Shown piece by piece: positions 40,964 through 50,052 of a DNA stretch of 62,999 nt (the stretch's first letter is position 1; each line of letters opens with the position of its first letter). Source of the stretch: Caulobacteraceae bacterium UBA5005 (lineage in GTDB: Bacteria > Pseudomonadota > Alphaproteobacteria > Caulobacterales > Caulobacteraceae); NCBI GenBank assembly GCA_002398405.1, contig DGYN01000100.1, positions 15,808 to 78,806 of the forward strand. Reading direction: 5' to 3'. The notes under the pieces are model-generated. The model did not search any database, had not been told where the DNA came from, and saw only the letters and a list, made by a program, of their open reading frames with translations. Position numbers and translations under genes: made by a program.

Positions 40964-42022
40964 ATGTTGCCGTGGAAGAGGCGAAGGGCTCAGACCCCGC
41001 CAGAACATTTGAAGTCCCAGAACGCCGCGCCATCGCGCGAGGCCTCGACCCTGCTTGCCTTCATCGCCGGCGATTTCGCCGCCGAGATCGCATCCCTGTG
41101 GCCCGCGCCCCACACCCCATTCCTGCTTGCCCCCGCGGCGAGGCGGCACCTTGTCTTCCTGACGCTCGCCCTGCAGCGCAGCGCCGACGGCTGGACGGCG
41201 GGCGCGGCCTTCGCGCGCCAGGCCCTGGAAGCGCCGCTGAAGAGCGCCATCCGCGCCCTGACGCCGGGATCGCCCCCGGGCCTCGCCCGGGCGCTGGGCC
41301 GCATCGGCGAGACCGCCTGGTCGGCGGAGGATTATGGCCTGCTCCTGCAACGCCTGGCGGATGAGCGCACCGCCAAGGTTCTGCGCCACGCCGCCCTGAT
41401 CAGCGCCCGCGAGGTTCGTGTGCTGTCGTCCCTGCCGGCCGTCCTGATCGCGGCAGGCGGAACGATCCTGCGCCTCTCAGAGGACCAGGGACGGCTGTTG
41501 GCCGAATGCTTCAGCGGCATCGATAAGCGCGACGGCCCCGCCGCTGCCGCCGAGATCGCCGCACGCTGGGCGCGGGCGCCCCACGCTGCCTGCCTCTTCA
41601 AGCAGGTCGCGACGGACATCATGCCGCCGGCCGCGCAGCCGCCGCACCCGGGGACCGATAGGCTGCGACCCCTGGCCACCCGCGAGGCCCTGACCGAGGC
41701 CGGCCGACGCTATCGCAACTGCCTCGACGGCCGCGCGCTGGACGGCTGGCAGCATTACTATGAGTGGCTGGGACCACCCGGCGCCGTGGTCTGCATCAGC
41801 CGCGATCACCTGTTCGGCTGGCGCCTGGATGAGGCGCTGGCCGAGGGCAATACGCCGATCGAGACAGAGCACCGGCCGGCCATCGAGGCCGACCTTATCG
41901 CCATCGGCGTCCATGTCGGCCATAGCGCCTGGACCCTGCAAAGCCTCGCCCGCGAGGCGGCCCAGGCGAGCTTCACCCTGCCCGCCCAGGAGCAGGCCGT
42001 CGCCGAGGCGTTTGGAGCGTAG
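40964..42022 (+). CDS. Uncharacterised 352-residue protein
   Basis: I place the start at ATG 40964 (MLPWKRRRAQTPPEHLKSQN) because it has an excellent ribosome site, AAGGAGA, at 40950-40956; frames opening earlier lack one. The protein is soluble, helical and alanine-rich. Near residue 240 it contains RPLATREALTEAGRRYRNCL followed by HYYEWLGPPGAVVCISRD, a block faintly like the C-terminal part of PcfJ-type proteins (a weak impression only). I recognise no family. The stop TAG shares its G with a REP-A palindrome. There are 269 bases before it with little else visible. Confidence 0.7.
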   Translation: MLPWKRRRAQTPPEHLKSQNAAPSREASTLLAFIAGDFAAEIASLWPAPHTPFLLAPAARRHLVFLTLALQRSADGWTAGAAFARQALEAPLKSAIRALTPGSPPGLARALGRIGETAWSAEDYGLLLQRLADERTAKVLRHAALISAREVRVLSSLPAVLIAAGGTILRLSEDQGRLLAECFSGIDKRDGPAAAAEIAARWARAPHAACLFKQVATDIMPPAAQPPHPGTDRLRPLATREALTEAGRRYRNCLDGRALDGWQHYYEWLGPPGAVVCISRDHLFGWRLDEALAEGNTPIETEHRPAIEADLIAIGVHVGHSAWTLQSLAREAAQASFTLPAQEQAVAEAFGA

Positions 42023-42129
42023 GGGACATGTACCTCCGGTACGTGTCCCCCCATGGTCTTGAACGTCTCACCCGCCGGAGGGGCGTCCCGCCAGGGGTCA
42101 GGGGACACGTACCGAAGGTACATGTCCCC
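42022..42129. repeat. BIME: inverted REP-A pair before tesB
   Basis: The F copy is 42022-42050 (loop TCC), followed by a 50-nt spacer starting CCATGGTCTTGAACGTCTCA, and the R copy is 42101-42129 (loop GAA). The first G is also the last base of the upstream stop codon. It is the cleanest pair for defining the unit of about 108 nt. Confidence 0.92.
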
Positions 42130-42177
42130 GGCCGGTCAAGCCTTCCCTCCCGCCCGCAACGGGGCTAATTCCGCCTG

Positions 42178-43023
42178 ATGAGCGAATACGAAGACCTCAA
42201 GAAGACCCTGACCCTGGATGAGATGGAGTGGAACCTGTTCCGCGGTTTCTCGCCGGAAAACGCCCGCGGTCGTATTTTTGGCGGCCAGGTGATCGGCCAG
42301 GCGCTGATCGCGGCCTACAAGACGGTCACGGACCTGCGCTGTCATTCGCTGCACTGCTATTTCATCCGCCCGGGGGACCCGACCATCCCGGTGCTGTACC
42401 AGGTCGAGCGGGCCCGCGACGGCAAGAGCTTCGCGACGCGCCGGGTCGCGGCCATCCAGCGCGGCGAGCAGATCTTCAACCTCGCCGCCTCCTTCCAGAC
42501 TGTCGAGGACGGCTTCGATCACCAGTTCGAAAAGCCCGACTTCCCATCGCCGGACTCCCTGAAGGACGAGACCGAGGCCAAGATCGCCAAACTGCCCCCC
42601 GACGCCCAGGTCTGGAACCGCATGCGGCCCATGGAGATGCGCCCGGTCGGCGCCTTCACCCCGCCCGGCGGCGTCGACAAGTCCGGCACGGCGGTGTGGA
42701 TGCGGACCAAGGACGACCTGGGAGACGACGAGGCCTTCGACCAGGCGGTGCTGGCCTATATGTCCGACGCCGGCATACTGGAGACCTCCATGCGGCCGCA
42801 CGATGTGCGTTTCCACACGCCGGGAATGCAGGTCGCAAGCCTCGACCACGCCATGTGGTTCCACCGCCCGGTCAGGACCCGCGACTGGCACCTGTATGTC
42901 CAGGACAGTCCTTCGGCCTCCGGTGCGCGGGGCTTCACCCGTGGCCTGATCTATGCCGAGGATGGCGCCCTGGTGGCCTCCTGCGCCCAGGAAGGCCTGA
43001 TCCGGATGCGTCAGCCCAAATAG
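42178..43023 (+). CDS. tesB: Acyl-CoA thioesterase II (TesB)
   Basis: A 281-residue double hot-dog thioesterase that hydrolyses acyl-CoA. Conserved: FRGFSPENARGRIFGGQVIG at residues 21-40, SLHCYFIRPGDPTIPVLYQV, and in the second half SLDHAMWFHRPVRTRDWHLY and SGARGFTRGLIYAEDGALVA. The catalytic Asp/Ser-Thr/Gln set falls within these. It ends one base before the stop codon of the converging ABC permease gene. No fatty-acid genes are adjacent. Confidence 0.93.
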   Translation: MSEYEDLKKTLTLDEMEWNLFRGFSPENARGRIFGGQVIGQALIAAYKTVTDLRCHSLHCYFIRPGDPTIPVLYQVERARDGKSFATRRVAAIQRGEQIFNLAASFQTVEDGFDHQFEKPDFPSPDSLKDETEAKIAKLPPDAQVWNRMRPMEMRPVGAFTPPGGVDKSGTAVWMRTKDDLGDDEAFDQAVLAYMSDAGILETSMRPHDVRFHTPGMQVASLDHAMWFHRPVRTRDWHLYVQDSPSASGARGFTRGLIYAEDGALVASCAQEGLIRMRQPK

Positions 43024-45513
43024 CTATTCGTAGCGCAGCGCCATGACCGGCCGCTGCCCGGTCACCCGCCAAGCGTGGATGAAGGTCGCCGCAACGGCAA
43101 GGACGAGGGACGCGCCGGTCACCAGGAGGTAGATCCAGGCGGGGGCGACAAACCGCTCGTTCGGCGAGGCGGAGCCCATCACGACGTTGAGACCCAGCCA
43201 GACCAGGGGCACGGCGATGAGATTGGCGATGATCACGGGCCGGGCGAACTGAAACACCAGCATGCGCATCAGGGTCGCGCGGCTTGCCCCAAGCGCCTTG
43301 CGCACGCCAACCTCTTTGGTCCGTTGCTCGGCCAGGAAAGCGGCAAGGCCGAAGAGTCCGAGGGCGGCGATGACAAGACCGGTGATGACAATGCCGTTCA
43401 GCAAACCGAAGATTTGCCCCATCGCCAGCTTCGCCTCCTCCAGCCAGCCGATATAGGTCTGCCGCTGCATGGGGCGCAGCGCCCCCGTCTCCGCCCAAGC
43501 CGCGTCGAGGGACTTGAGCAGCGCCGGGTCCTTGGCGTCGTTCACCCGAAGCCCCAGCTCCAGCCGCCGCTTGGCGGTCGCATCCTGGTAATAAAGGGGC
43601 GCCTCGTAGTCCGCGAAGCCGCCCCGGTCAGCTGTGACGCCAATGATGGTGAACCGCCGGACGGGATCGTTTGCTTCGGCGGCAACGGCGGGCCCTCCGC
43701 TCGTCGACAGACTGAGGCCGCTACCGGAAGGTATAGGCGCGCCAGTTTCCTTCCATTCCACCGGCTGGCCCAGCGCGGCTCGCGGGTTTGAATAGCCAAG
43801 GTTGCGCGCTGCGGTTTCATTGACGACAACGCCGGCCTCAGTGGGGCTGGTCCAGAACCGGCCGGCAATCAACTTCAGTCCGTGGAACGTCACGCTGTCG
43901 GTATCTGCCAGGGTCGGCTGCGCCTCGAGCCGGCGCCCGTCTTTCCCCTTCACCTCCGCCTGAACCCTTTGGCCGATGCCAAGGGCGCCGGTGACCATGC
44001 CTATGTTCTGCCCGCCATATTCGAGGCAGGTCGCCATCTTCACGCCGGGGATCACCGCCATGCGGGCACGCAGGGAGGAGGTGCAGGGCTCGCGGATCAT
44101 GACGCTGTTGATATCGCCCGTGGTGCTGGCGTTATCGATGCTTCGGAACAGTTGGGCGTTGGCGGTGACCGCTCCCAGGGCCAGCAGCACCAGCGGCGTG
44201 AACTGGGCGGTGAGCAGAATTTGGCGCAGCAGGGCTGAGCCGGGCGTCTTGGGAAGGCCGCCTTTGAGCACCACGGCCGGCCTGAAGGATGACAGGGCCA
44301 ATGCGGGATAGAGACCGGCTGCCAGACCGACGCCAAGCGCGGCGAGGCCCAGGCCGGCCACGAGGCCGAAATCTTCGATGTAGTTGAGCGAAAACTCCGC
44401 ATCGACGAGTTTGCTGACCAGAGGCAGGACGAGCTCGGAGAGCGCCAGGGCCGTCAGGAAGGCAAGGGTGGTGTAGATCAGGGCCTCGCCGATGAACTGC
44501 AGGACAAGATCCCGGCGCCGGCCCCCCGAGGCCTTGCGCACCCCCACCTCCACCGCCCGGCCCGCGCCTCTGGCGGTCATCAGGGTAACGAAGTTGATCG
44601 CGGCCACGATCAGCACCATGGAGCCGAGCGCGAAGAACAGGGTGGTGAATCCCTCGCCGCTGCTGCGCACCAGATCACCGCCCGACTGGCTGAACCAGTT
44701 GTCGCCGCCCGGACGCAGATAGGCGTCTTTGATGGGGATGGGCGCCACGTCATATTTCACCCCGCGGACCGGCGGGATGTGGCGGGCGGACAGGGCGGCG
44801 AAGTCTCGCTCCAGGTTCTCCCGTTGGACGTCCTTCCGCACGCGGAAATAGGTCAGGGCTCGAGCCGTGGGATCGATCTGCCGGGCCAGCGCCGAGTTTC
44901 CGGACAGATAGAGGAAGCCCGGCTGAAGGTGGGTCTGGCGTGGGCGGTCCTCGATGACGGCGCCCACGGTCACGGTGAAGGTCTGCGGCGTATCGCGCCG
45001 GATCGTGGTGATGGTCAGGGGCCGGCCCATGGGGTCGTTGGCGCCGAACAACTTCTCCGCGATCGACTTGCTGATCACCGCCGACCCCGGATCGGCGACG
45101 GCGGCGCGCGGATCGCCCCGGATCGCCTTGACCGGCAGGAGATCGAAGATGTTGGGGTCGGTCCAGACGGTTTCCTCGAGTTCGTACTCGGTGGGGCCCA
45201 TGGTGATCTTCACCGTCTCACCCACCATCCGGGAGATGGCCTCAACTCCGGGTACGGCGGCGATCAGCGGCGTCAGGCGGGAGGAGGCGTCGTCATAGAT
45301 GCTCGGCGCCCCGTCCTTGAGCTCGCGGCCCATGGCCATGTAGAGGCTGTCGGCGTTGGGCCAGAACTGGTCGTAGGTGCGTTCGTTGCGCCAGAAGACG
45401 GTGACGAGGATCATCACCGTGAAGCCGACCGCCAGGCTGACCGTGGTGATCGCCGAGTGCAGGCGGTTGCGCATCAGGTTGCGGAAGGCCGCGGCCAAAT
45501 AATTCGCCAACAT
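43024..45513 (-). CDS. MacB-type ABC transporter permease with two FtsX domains
   Basis: An 829-residue inner-membrane permease. The N-terminus (NYLAAAFRNLMRNRLHSAIT) and first membrane helix are followed by a large periplasmic MacB-PCD domain. Three helices with the FtsX signature come next (VEVGVRKASGGRRRDLVLQF), then a second periplasmic domain and a second FtsX set (TKEVGVRKALGASRATLMRM). This double-length layout is typical of MacB-like export systems in Caulobacterales and Xanthomonadales. It works with the ATPase (4 bases upstream) and the adaptor. The substrate is unknown; peptides, macrolides or lipids are possible. Confidence 0.9.
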   Translation of the reverse strand: MLANYLAAAFRNLMRNRLHSAITTVSLAVGFTVMILVTVFWRNERTYDQFWPNADSLYMAMGRELKDGAPSIYDDASSRLTPLIAAVPGVEAISRMVGETVKITMGPTEYELEETVWTDPNIFDLLPVKAIRGDPRAAVADPGSAVISKSIAEKLFGANDPMGRPLTITTIRRDTPQTFTVTVGAVIEDRPRQTHLQPGFLYLSGNSALARQIDPTARALTYFRVRKDVQRENLERDFAALSARHIPPVRGVKYDVAPIPIKDAYLRPGGDNWFSQSGGDLVRSSGEGFTTLFFALGSMVLIVAAINFVTLMTARGAGRAVEVGVRKASGGRRRDLVLQFIGEALIYTTLAFLTALALSELVLPLVSKLVDAEFSLNYIEDFGLVAGLGLAALGVGLAAGLYPALALSSFRPAVVLKGGLPKTPGSALLRQILLTAQFTPLVLLALGAVTANAQLFRSIDNASTTGDINSVMIREPCTSSLRARMAVIPGVKMATCLEYGGQNIGMVTGALGIGQRVQAEVKGKDGRRLEAQPTLADTDSVTFHGLKLIAGRFWTSPTEAGVVVNETAARNLGYSNPRAALGQPVEWKETGAPIPSGSGLSLSTSGGPAVAAEANDPVRRFTIIGVTADRGGFADYEAPLYYQDATAKRRLELGLRVNDAKDPALLKSLDAAWAETGALRPMQRQTYIGWLEEAKLAMGQIFGLLNGIVITGLVIAALGLFGLAAFLAEQRTKEVGVRKALGASRATLMRMLVFQFARPVIIANLIAVPLVWLGLNVVMGSASPNERFVAPAWIYLLVTGASLVLAVAATFIHAWRVTGQRPVMALRYE

Positions 45514-45517
45514 GGGA

Positions 45518-46198
<681 letters not shown>

Positions 46199-46203
46199 GT
46201 GGC

Positions 46204-47499
46204 TTATCCCTTTGCTTTCTTGATCTTGACCCGCTGGACCTTCTCGAAGGCCGCGTAGGATGAAGTGATGATCTGCTCGCCGGGCCGAAGTCCCTTGAGG
46301 ATCTCGACGTCCTCGGCGTTGCGGCGGCCGACCTCGATGGTGCGGCGGTCGGCGGTCTTGCCGTCCCTGTTGATAACCATGGCCCAGGCCCCGCCGCTGG
46401 TGTCGAGCCAGGGCCCGGCGGCGGTGATCACCGCCTGGGCGTCGCGGCCTAGCGAAAGGCGCCCTTCCAGGAGCTGACCCTCGGTGATGCCGGAGGGGGA
46501 TGCGCCTTCGAACTCAAGCTCGACCCGGAACGACCCGTCCTTGACCGTCGGGTCGATGGTGCGCACGCGGGCCGTCGCTTCCTTCAGGCCATCGACGCCG
46601 GCGATAGTCACCGCCGCCGTCTGGCCGGCGCGGACGCGGGGCAGATAGTAGGGATCGACGGTGGCCAGGAGCTTGTAGCCCCGGTCCGGCGTGAGTTTGG
46701 CGATGGCCGCGCCACGGGTCTTGGTCTCGCCGAGGGTGAGGGAAAAATCCCCGATCCGCCCCGCCACCGGAGCGTTGACGGAAAGGCCCCCCAGCCGGGC
46801 GCGAAGCGCGGTCAGGGTCTGGCGCAACATGCCAATCTCGGCGTCGATTTCGGGCATGCGGCGGGTGCGCAGGGTTTCGGCCCGGTCGGTGGTCTCGGTG
46901 TGCAGGGGCCGTTGCGCCTTCAGGTAATTGAGCTCGTCCCGCGCCTTGTCGCGGGCGGCTGCGGCGACGAAGCCCTTTTCGAACAGGGTCTGCTGCCGCT
47001 GGTAGACAGTGGTCGCCGCGGCGATGTCATAGTCGAGCCGCGCTGTTTCGCGGGCGTTCTGGACGCGCGCGTCCTCCAGCCGCTTGGCCGCCTCCTGCAA
47101 CTGGCTGATCGCGCTGATCAGGCTCGACTGACGCTCAAGGACCTGCATCTCCAGGTCGGGGTTCTTGAACCGCGCCAGGGTTTGGCCCGCCGCCACCTGA
47201 TCGCCGGAGCGGACCAGGACCTCTACCGCCTGGCCGCCCTCGCCCGCATCGATGGTGATCACCTCCAGCGGGGCCACCTGGGCGCGGACGGGGGTGAAGT
47301 CGCGGAACACTCCGGTCTTCACCGGCGAGGCGACGATGCTGGAAGCGGCGACCTGGATTGTCGAACGCGCCCTGGAGACCAGGATCGCCCCGCCGGCCCC
47401 GGCGATGGCGAGGAAAAGGACGAGTCCCCCTATCACCAGGGTCATCTCCCGGCGCCACCAAGGCGTGACGACGCTGCGATCCATGTTGTCTATCGTCAT
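46204..47499 (-). CDS. Periplasmic adaptor subunit of the ABC efflux system (HlyD/MacA type)
   Basis: A 431-residue membrane-fusion protein. The start ATG 47499 (MTIDNMDRSVVTPWWRREMT) is followed by one membrane helix (residues 22-44). The biotinyl-lipoyl half (QVAPLEVITIDAGEGGQAVE; VRSGDQVAAGQTLARFKNPD) and a long alpha-helical hairpin (residues 125-225) follow, then the second lipoyl half (LSVNAPVAGRIGDFSLTLGE) and beta-barrel. It ends with the membrane-proximal domain (EILKGLRPGEQIITSSYAAF). It is divergent from the response regulator, sharing a 196-base region with a palindromic operator-like site. Confidence 0.9.
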   Translation of the reverse strand: MTIDNMDRSVVTPWWRREMTLVIGGLVLFLAIAGAGGAILVSRARSTIQVAASSIVASPVKTGVFRDFTPVRAQVAPLEVITIDAGEGGQAVEVLVRSGDQVAAGQTLARFKNPDLEMQVLERQSSLISAISQLQEAAKRLEDARVQNARETARLDYDIAAATTVYQRQQTLFEKGFVAAAARDKARDELNYLKAQRPLHTETTDRAETLRTRRMPEIDAEIGMLRQTLTALRARLGGLSVNAPVAGRIGDFSLTLGETKTRGAAIAKLTPDRGYKLLATVDPYYLPRVRAGQTAAVTIAGVDGLKEATARVRTIDPTVKDGSFRVELEFEGASPSGITEGQLLEGRLSLGRDAQAVITAAGPWLDTSGGAWAMVINRDGKTADRRTIEVGRRNAEDVEILKGLRPGEQIITSSYAAFEKVQRVKIKKAKG

Positions 47500-47517
47500 G
47501 CGAACAGTATCGCGCCC

Positions 47518-47542
47518 GCCGGGCTTTTCGCGAAAGCCCGGC
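47518..47542 (-). other. Strong hairpin in the adaptor 5' leader
   Basis: Arms GCCGGGCTTT and AAAGCCCGGC around a 5-nt loop, 19 bases upstream of the adaptor ATG and probably within its mRNA leader. It may affect translation start or mRNA stability. No attenuator-type partner structure is obvious. Confidence 0.4.
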
Positions 47543-47588
47543 GCGATAAGGGTTTGCGGCGGCACCGCCGCCGCCGCGCCGCGGAGAA

Positions 47589-47606
47589 GTGTCCGGAAAT
47601 GGACAC
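47589..47606. promoter_or_regulatory. Palindromic operator GTGTCC-N6-GGACAC
   Basis: A perfect 6-6-6 inverted repeat, GTGTCC-GGAAAT-GGACAC, exactly midway (about 90 bases each way) between the divergent adaptor and response-regulator starts. It is a good candidate binding site for the Fis-type domain of the response regulator. No -24/-12 (sigma-54) promoter is evident on the adaptor side. Confidence 0.55.
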
Positions 47607-47695
47607 GGGCCGCGATCCCCCTGCGCCGCACCCGGCCCTAAGTCCTTGCCGCGCCTGGCTTTGGTCTTTTCGCGCGCGCGCTCTAGACTCTGAGC

Positions 47696-48241
47696 ATGCC
47701 GCCCCGCGCCAAAATCCTGATCATCGACGACGACGCCGATGTGCTGAAAGCCGCCGCCCTGGCGCTCGCCAAGGACGCCGACGTCGAGGTCGTCTCCTCC
47801 CCGCAGGGCGTGGGCCCACGCGCCGGCCAGGGCGGCTACGACGCCGTCCTGCTCGACATGAACTTCGCCGTAGGCGAGCGGTCCGGAAAAGAGGGCTTCG
47901 ACGCCCTGTCCGCGATCTGCGCGGCCGACCCAGCCCTCTCTGTTATCCTGATGACCACCTATGGCGGTGTGGCCCTGGCGGTGGAGGCGCTCAAGCGGGG
48001 GGCGGTGGACTTTGTGCTCAAGCCCTGGCGCAATGAGGCCCTGGTCGCCGCCGTCCTCTCCGCCGCGAAGAAGACGGCCGACGCCCGCGACGCCGGGGCG
48101 GTGAAGAGCCTCGACGCTCTGGAGGAGGATGCTATCCGCAAGGCCCTGGAAAAATTCGGCGGCAATGTTTCCCAGGCGGCGGCTGCGCTGGGCCTCACCC
48201 GCCCCGCCCTCTATCGCCGGATGGAGCGCTATGGGCTTTAG
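47696..48241 (+). CDS. Response regulator: receiver plus Fis-type HTH, no AAA+ domain
   Basis: A 181-residue regulator. The receiver (residues 5-122) has the acidic pair DDD at 11-13, phospho-acceptor Asp54 in VLLDMNF, a switch threonine in ILMTTYGG and the lysine in FVLKPW. A short linker leads straight to a Fis-type helix-turn-helix (IRKALEKFGGNVSQAAAALG; TRPALYRRMERYGL). The receiver wording resembles NtrC-family regulators next to NtrY-type kinases and MacB-like transporters, but the sigma-54-activating AAA+ domain is missing, leaving an arrangement like RegA/PrrA/ActR. The kinase gene starts within its last codons. It probably controls the divergent ABC operon. Confidence 0.88.
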   Translation: MPPRAKILIIDDDADVLKAAALALAKDADVEVVSSPQGVGPRAGQGGYDAVLLDMNFAVGERSGKEGFDALSAICAADPALSVILMTTYGGVALAVEALKRGAVDFVLKPWRNEALVAAVLSAAKKTADARDAGAVKSLDALEEDAIRKALEKFGGNVSQAAAALGLTRPALYRRMERYGL

Positions 48242-49532
48242 GGGCGGACCTCACGCCTTCGCCCTGGCCTTGGGACTTAGGGCGCTGCTGGTCAGCGCGC
48301 TCGGATTTCTCGCCGCTTGGCTGGTGTTTGAGAGAGGCTTCTACTTCAACGCCCTGATCGTCGCCGGCGTCATTGCCCTGGTTATCGCCGACATCGTCCG
48401 CCAGCTGACCTCGGCCGACCGTTTCCTGTCGCGTTTCGTCGACGGCCTGGTGGTCGAGGGGGACGAGCGGCCCGCCCCACGCCTCACCGGCATGCCGGTC
48501 CTCGACGAAGCAGTCGCCGGCGCGCTCGACCGCCTGGGCCGCTCCCGCTCCGAACGCCAGATGCGCATCGACTATCTCCAGACTCTGGCCGACACCGTTT
48601 CCGCCGCCCTGCTGGTCATCGACGAGGAGGGCCGGATCGAACTCGCCAATCAGTCGGCCCGCCGGCTGCTTCCGGCCGCCAAGCGGCTCGCCGACCTGGG
48701 CGAGGCGCTCGCCGCGCGCCTGGCCGACGCCCGGCCCGGGGTGGGCGAGGTGGTGCGGCTGGCGGACGGGCGGGCGATGTTCGCGCTGGTCACCGGATTT
48801 TCGACCCCCAGGGGCGGGGCGCGCCGCCTTGTCTCTCTGCAGCGGGTGGCGGGCGACCTCGACGCGGTGGAGCTGCGCGCCTGGGAAGACCTGGTCAAGG
48901 TCCTCTCCCACGAGATCATGAACTCCCTGACCCCGATCCTGTCGCTGGCGCAATCGGGACAGGTCCTGATCGGCAAGGACGACCGCGAGGCCGCCGAGGC
49001 CCTGGCCATTATCGCCCGCCGCTCCGAGGGCCTGATGACCTTTGTCGAGCGCTACCGCCAGGTCTTCGACATCCCCAAGCCCGAGCCGCGGCGCGTGGCC
49101 CTGGGCGAGGTGGTGTCCCGCCTGGAGCGCCTGCTCACCTCCCAGGCCCGCGAGGCCAAGGTCGCCTTCACCTGGCGCTGCGAGACCCCCAAGGTCGAAC
49201 TGATGGCCGACGCCGCCCTCCTCGACCAGGCGATCATCAACTTGGCCAAAAATGCCATCGAGGCGGTGCGCGGCAGGGACGACGGCGCGGTGTTTCTCAC
49301 CGCGCGCCTGGAGGTCGAGGCGGTCGCCATCGAGGTGTCCGACAATGGGCCGGGCCTATCCCCCGAGGACGTCGAGACGGCCTTCGTCCCCTTCTTCACC
49401 CGCAAGCCGGGCGGCTCTGGGGTCGGCCTTTCCGTCGCCCGCAGGATCGCCATCGCCCATGGCGGCGCGGTTGAATATCTGCCGGGCAAGGATGGCGGGG
49501 CGGTATTCAGGTTGAGCTTGCCGCTCGCCTAG
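48231..49532 (+). CDS. NtrY-like sensor histidine kinase
   Basis: A 433-residue kinase. The start ATG 48231 overlaps the response regulator stop by 11 bases. Two membrane helices lie in residues 10-55 with almost no periplasmic loop. A PAS-like region follows (TVSAALLVIDEEGRIELANQ), then the H box LVKVLSHEIMNSLTPILSLA and the ATPase boxes INLAKNAIEAV, VSDNGPGLSP and GVGLSVARRIAIAHGG. The HEIMNSLTP form is typical of NtrY-like kinases. Its natural partner is the preceding regulator. The stop overlaps that of the converging rimM in CTAG. Confidence 0.9.
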   Translation: MGFRGGPHAFALALGLRALLVSALGFLAAWLVFERGFYFNALIVAGVIALVIADIVRQLTSADRFLSRFVDGLVVEGDERPAPRLTGMPVLDEAVAGALDRLGRSRSERQMRIDYLQTLADTVSAALLVIDEEGRIELANQSARRLLPAAKRLADLGEALAARLADARPGVGEVVRLADGRAMFALVTGFSTPRGGARRLVSLQRVAGDLDAVELRAWEDLVKVLSHEIMNSLTPILSLAQSGQVLIGKDDREAAEALAIIARRSEGLMTFVERYRQVFDIPKPEPRRVALGEVVSRLERLLTSQAREAKVAFTWRCETPKVELMADAALLDQAIINLAKNAIEAVRGRDDGAVFLTARLEVEAVAIEVSDNGPGLSPEDVETAFVPFFTRKPGGSGVGLSVARRIAIAHGGAVEYLPGKDGGAVFRLSLPLA

Positions 49533-50041
49533 TCTTCGGCGGGGCGGACGACCACGATCTCGCCTTGGGCCAGCCTCACCTCAGGCACGGCCTCCCGGGT
49601 GAAGGCCACCCACCAGCTCGCGCCGGCCTTGGGCTGGATCTCGAGGATGTCTCCGGCCCCGAAATCGCGGACGGCCTTGACCACGCCCAGCTCTTCGCCC
49701 TCGGGCGAGACCGCGCGCAGGCCAAAGAGGTCTGTGAGGTAAAACTCGTCCTCCTCCGGCTCGGGCAGGGCCGCGCGGGGGATGTAGAGTTCCAGGCCCC
49801 GTATCGCGTCGGCCTCTTCCTTGGCGCCAATTTCCTTGACCCTCGCCAGGACCGCATCCTTGTGCGGGCGGCCGGAAAGGATCGTCAGGCCAGGGGACCC
49901 GTCCTTCTTCAGGAGCGTCTTGTGACCCAGCAGGGTCTGCGGCTCCTGGGTATAGGCGGTGATCCGGACCTCGCCCTTCACGCCAAACGCCCCGGCCACG
50001 CGGCCGACGCAGATCAGGCGGGTTTGGTCTGGATCAGCCAT
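49529..50041 (-). CDS. rimM: Ribosome maturation factor RimM
   Basis: A 170-residue 16S rRNA processing factor that binds protein S19. The N-terminal domain has ICVGRVAGAFGVKGEVRITA and the PRC-barrel domain has EFYLTDLFGLRAVSPEGEEL and VVKAVRDFGAGDILEIQPKA. In most bacteria rimM is followed by trmD and rplS; here the next gene downstream converges, so the operon ends after rimM. A 112-nt repeat separates it from rpsP upstream. Confidence 0.95.
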   Translation of the reverse strand: MADPDQTRLICVGRVAGAFGVKGEVRITAYTQEPQTLLGHKTLLKKDGSPGLTILSGRPHKDAVLARVKEIGAKEEADAIRGLELYIPRAALPEPEEDEFYLTDLFGLRAVSPEGEELGVVKAVRDFGAGDILEIQPKAGASWWVAFTREAVPEVRLAQGEIVVVRPAED

Positions 50042-50052
50042 GGCAAAATTAT

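Noticed and set aside
42019..42022. GTAG tetranucleotide 5' of the REP, as in enterobacterial REPs
   Set aside because: GTAG occurs before the copy at 42022 and, on the minus strand, before 55517, but there it is made by the stop codon TAG. Other copies have unrelated bases at this place.
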